DNA from: Bacteroidia bacterium
GTDB taxonomy: Bacteria; Bacteroidota; Bacteroidia; Bacteroidales; Azobacteroidaceae
Assembly: GCA_025996695.1 (NCBI GenBank)
Contig: BNTP01000093.1
Span: 1-8,488, forward strand
Length of the DNA stretch: 8,488 nucleotides
Reading direction: 5' to 3'
Shown here: piece by piece, positions 6,511-8,488 of the stretch
How the letters are laid out: the number at the start of each line of letters is the position of its first letter
How positions within the stretch are numbered: the first letter of the stretch is position 1
Position numbers and translations under genes: made by a program
The notes under the pieces: generated by a model
The model's database searches: none
What the model was told of the DNA's origin: nothing
The model's input: only the letters and a program-made list of their open reading frames with translations

Positions 6511-8154
6511 TTATATACTACGAACGCACCTAACCGACAAGAGGTCGCCTGTCGCCCGCGTGCCGGGTCCGGTCACAGAATTGGCACCACTCGCGACGTC
6601 GTAGGCTTCGGAAACACCACTGCTCCACCAGGCGCCGTCGGAATCCCACTGATCCCACGTACCACCGGCCAAGCGCACGCCGGCCATAGCGTTACCACTG
6701 TTCCAATAGGCTATTAGGGACGAACTTGTCCACCCACCACCGGTACCATCTGCCAAGACGTTGAAATAACTTTGCAAGTTTGTCCACTGCGCCGTGTTAG
6801 GAACCGACCATTCTGCCCCAAGTGCCGCACACGCGTCGTCGGCTTCATCCCATGGGTAATAATAACCACGCAGTCCCGCTGTTTCACCCGAATATGTATC
6901 AATTGAATTTGTAGTGACTTCGGCAATATTTTTCGTTGTCCAGCAAAGATTCTCTATCCCTGTATTAGTATAATTCGCTGTTGTATAACCTTTAATCGGG
7001 TCGCCGCACTTGAAAGTTGCAGCAACATCCAGGCTGTCCAAGCCCAATGTCAACAAGAGCGAGTATTCCCTGCCGGCTTCAAACACGATGCCTTTCGTTT
7101 TATCGGCAGGGTCATGCAAACGGAAAGCAATCCGGCGCGTATTCACCGTGTCATTGGCGATGGAATCCACTTCGGCAACGGTGGCATACAAATAGGAAGC
7201 ATTCGTCAGAAGAGGGTCTACTTCGGCTACCGGACCATATTCCTTACTCGGGTCGGTGAATGCTCCCAACACGGTTTCCTGTGGCATCACCATCAAACCG
7301 TTACTCGCATTGGTAACCTCAGTATAATCGCTACTGGCAGTTCCTGTGCGGTAAGGCACATACACATACGTGCTCCCGAGATCAACTTTGTAAGTCACCG
7401 CATCGGATTGTGCTTTCCAGGCAACGTTATATGCACCCGGACTATGCGGAAAACCGGTCGCACCATTCGGTACCGAATCAAGTATGTTGAGCGTTCCCTT
7501 CGATTTCAAGTTACTCAAAGCCAATTCTTTAATCAGATATGTCTTATTTTTATTCTGATTTTGAGCCTTGAAAACAACCCGTGACAGGGCATGCTTGAAA
7601 TTCAAATGCACAATAGGATTGCTTGAGTTATAAGCCAAATTTTGACTTTTAGCCACAAAAAAATCCTCTTGCCGGTCAACCGTGTGATTCGGGTCGCCCT
7701 CCCAGCCCGGAACGGTGTATTGAATCTCGGGACCGGCGGCAGGAGGGGGGCCTATGGACGTATTTTGTTTCAAACCTGCCGTCACATTCACACTGGACGC
7801 GGGCGAGTAAGCGAAGAAATCGACTTCGCCTATTGTTGGCCAGTTAGCTCTAGGGAAATATTCCCAATTGTTGACACCTGCACCATCCGCTTCACCGCGA
7901 GTCACGGTCACTCCATTCAACACATAACCATCATAAGCATTGGTTGCACCGGCAGGATGACTCCATGCCGACGTGCTAAACGTAGTCAGCGAGCCGGTGG
8001 TAGTCACACTTGCGCGAAACTGTTTTTCCGAGAGCGTCTTGAAAGAAATCTCTCTTCCACTACTGTTCAACGGGTTACTTTGATACAAATCGTCTGCACA
8101 ACTGCTCAACAATATCAGGCTGAGCAGACTAAAACATACTGCAACTTTTCTCAT
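6511..8154 (-). CDS. Fimbrillin-like lipoprotein with C-terminal FISUMP domain
   Basis: 547 residues from ATG 8154. An in-frame ATG at 8172 would add MNNETI, but 8154 gives the compact signal MRKVAVCFSLLSLILLSSC with lipobox LSSC and Cys19. About residues 34-385 look like a fimbrillin-family (Mfa-like/FimA-superfamily) beta-sandwich: REISFKTL start, WP..GEVDFFAYSP, the conserved FKHALSRVVFKAQ strand, and a late EYSLLLTLGLD strand. About 399-547 is a FISUMP domain (Fibrobacter succinogenes major paralogous domain): LCWTTKNIAE, GYYYPWDEADDAC, WSVPNTAQWTNLQ, GGTWDQWDSDGAWWSS and terminal LLSVRCVRSI. Probably a surface lipoprotein, perhaps a minor or tip fimbrial subunit with FISUMP as a display or adhesive module; that role is inferred. 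It follows the upstream gene's stop by 27 bases, so co-transcription is likely. Confidence 0.88.
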   Translation of the reverse strand: MRKVAVCFSLLSLILLSSCADDLYQSNPLNSSGREISFKTLSEKQFRASVTTTGSLTTFSTSAWSHPAGATNAYDGYVLNGVTVTRGEADGAGVNNWEYFPRANWPTIGEVDFFAYSPASSVNVTAGLKQNTSIGPPPAAGPEIQYTVPGWEGDPNHTVDRQEDFFVAKSQNLAYNSSNPIVHLNFKHALSRVVFKAQNQNKNKTYLIKELALSNLKSKGTLNILDSVPNGATGFPHSPGAYNVAWKAQSDAVTYKVDLGSTYVYVPYRTGTASSDYTEVTNASNGLMVMPQETVLGAFTDPSKEYGPVAEVDPLLTNASYLYATVAEVDSIANDTVNTRRIAFRLHDPADKTKGIVFEAGREYSLLLTLGLDSLDVAATFKCGDPIKGYTTANYTNTGIENLCWTTKNIAEVTTNSIDTYSGETAGLRGYYYPWDEADDACAALGAEWSVPNTAQWTNLQSYFNVLADGTGGGWTSSSLIAYWNSGNAMAGVRLAGGTWDQWDSDGAWWSSGVSEAYDVASGANSVTGPGTRATGDLLSVRCVRSI

Positions 8155-8162
8155 TATTGTTT

Positions 8163-8183
8163 CATTATTCATTATTCATTATT
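8163..8183 (-). repeat. Three tandem AATAATG heptamers at the fimbrillin gene start
   Basis: On the minus strand AATAATG occurs three times in tandem (8183-8163), with a fourth copy nearby at 8158-8152. Each carries an ATG (8179, 8172, 8165, 8154). Those at 8172 and 8154 are in the fimbrillin frame. Those at 8179 and 8165 open mini-ORFs (MNNE and MKQ) that stop before the gene. The array overlaps the TAA of the upstream gene (8184-8182), so translational coupling or reinitiation is possible. Confidence 0.75.
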
Positions 8184-8488
8184 ATAAACGCACATCCACG
8201 TTTTTCCAATCATCGGTATTCACTTCAAAGCCGCCACTTCCACCGGACGCCGGTGGCCCCTCGGGAACATTAAGCCGCCCGTCATTAAAAATCACAATAT
8301 CAAACCCGCCATTTTTCTTGCGCCAAGCCAACTGTTCGGCGCGCGTGCCCTGAACGCCCAACGCTCCTTCTATTTGCTCGCGAACGTTATCCGTCCACAC
8401 ATTGCCCCAAAGGCCAAAATAATAACCATTCTCTTGTGAAATAACCTCCACAGTCAAGTTGTTGCGAATATTTTTGATGTCTACGGGG
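8182..8488 (-). CDS. 3' end of an upstream exported/fimbrial-locus gene, start outside the window
   Basis: An open frame enters from the right edge and ends at TAA 8184-8182, giving 101 visible codons beginning PVDIKNIRNNLTVEVISQEN. A TTG at 8457 is not needed as a start because the frame is open to the window edge. Visible features are alternating hydrophobic strands, a short helical segment (DNVREQIEGALGV), FDIVIFNDGRLNV, a Gly/Ser/Pro linker (EGPPASGGSGG) and a final strand ending DDWKNVDVRL. A linker plus a short terminal strand is common at the C-terminus of fimbrillin-type subunits, and the tight coupling to the following fimbrillin/FISUMP gene fits that. I do not recognise the family with certainty. 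Its promoter, probably serving the whole operon, lies outside the window. Confidence 0.7.
   Translation of the reverse strand, partial: PVDIKNIRNNLTVEVISQENGYYFGLWGNVWTDNVREQIEGALGVQGTRAEQLAWRKKNGGFDIVIFNDGRLNVPEGPPASGGSGGFEVNTDDWKNVDVRL

Noticed and set aside
7114..7584. 156-residue plus-strand open frame, with a similar 181-residue one at 7642-8187
   Set aside because: Both are antisense to the fimbrillin/FISUMP gene and have no domain pattern, signal or promoter.

Overview
The window reads as a Bacteroidetes chromosome, most likely order Bacteroidales. Support comes from SPII lipoproteins with A/T-rich translation starts instead of Shine-Dalgarno sites, TAnnTTTG-type -7 promoter boxes, a fimbrillin-like lipoprotein carrying a FISUMP domain, a patatin/beta-barrel outer-membrane protein and a Dcp-like M3 peptidase. 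I cannot name a genus or species.

Layout. (1) 1-155, minus: the edge-truncated remnant of a protein with a D-x-D-x-D-G loop and a tryptophan/glycine-rich motif. (2) 212-1656, plus: a tandem duplication of a small lipoprotein gene of unknown function; the first copy is intact, the second is broken by one frameshift. (3) 1840-4152, minus: a 770-residue patatin-like phospholipase with signal peptide, POTRA-like linker and C-terminal beta-barrel, similar in architecture to type Vd (PlpD-like) proteins. (4) 4153-4243: a divergent promoter region. (5) 4244-6367, plus: a Dcp-like M3 zinc oligopeptidase whose reading frame holds three different inverted-repeat segments, all in frame. (6) 6364-6485: a hairpin over the peptidase stop codon and a possible 35-residue minus-strand gene. 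(7) 6511-8488, minus: a fimbrillin-like/FISUMP lipoprotein preceded by the 3' end of a second gene, probably one surface-protein operon.

Working together: the lipoproteins, the patatin-barrel protein and the fimbrillin/FISUMP protein all look exported to the envelope or cell surface, while the M3 peptidase has no visible signal peptide and is probably intracellular. No single pathway links them. No tRNA, rRNA, CRISPR array, transposase or phage gene was seen.

The most unusual signal is the M3 peptidase gene, which appears to have absorbed three sequence-unrelated palindromic elements as extra codons, near its start, near residue 140 and near residue 352. This resembles the protein-coding palindromic elements described in Rickettsia, but with three families in one gene of an apparent Bacteroidetes. 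Short tandem repeats also lie at the start region of the fimbrillin gene (7-nt unit) and in a lipoprotein signal peptide (9-nt unit).
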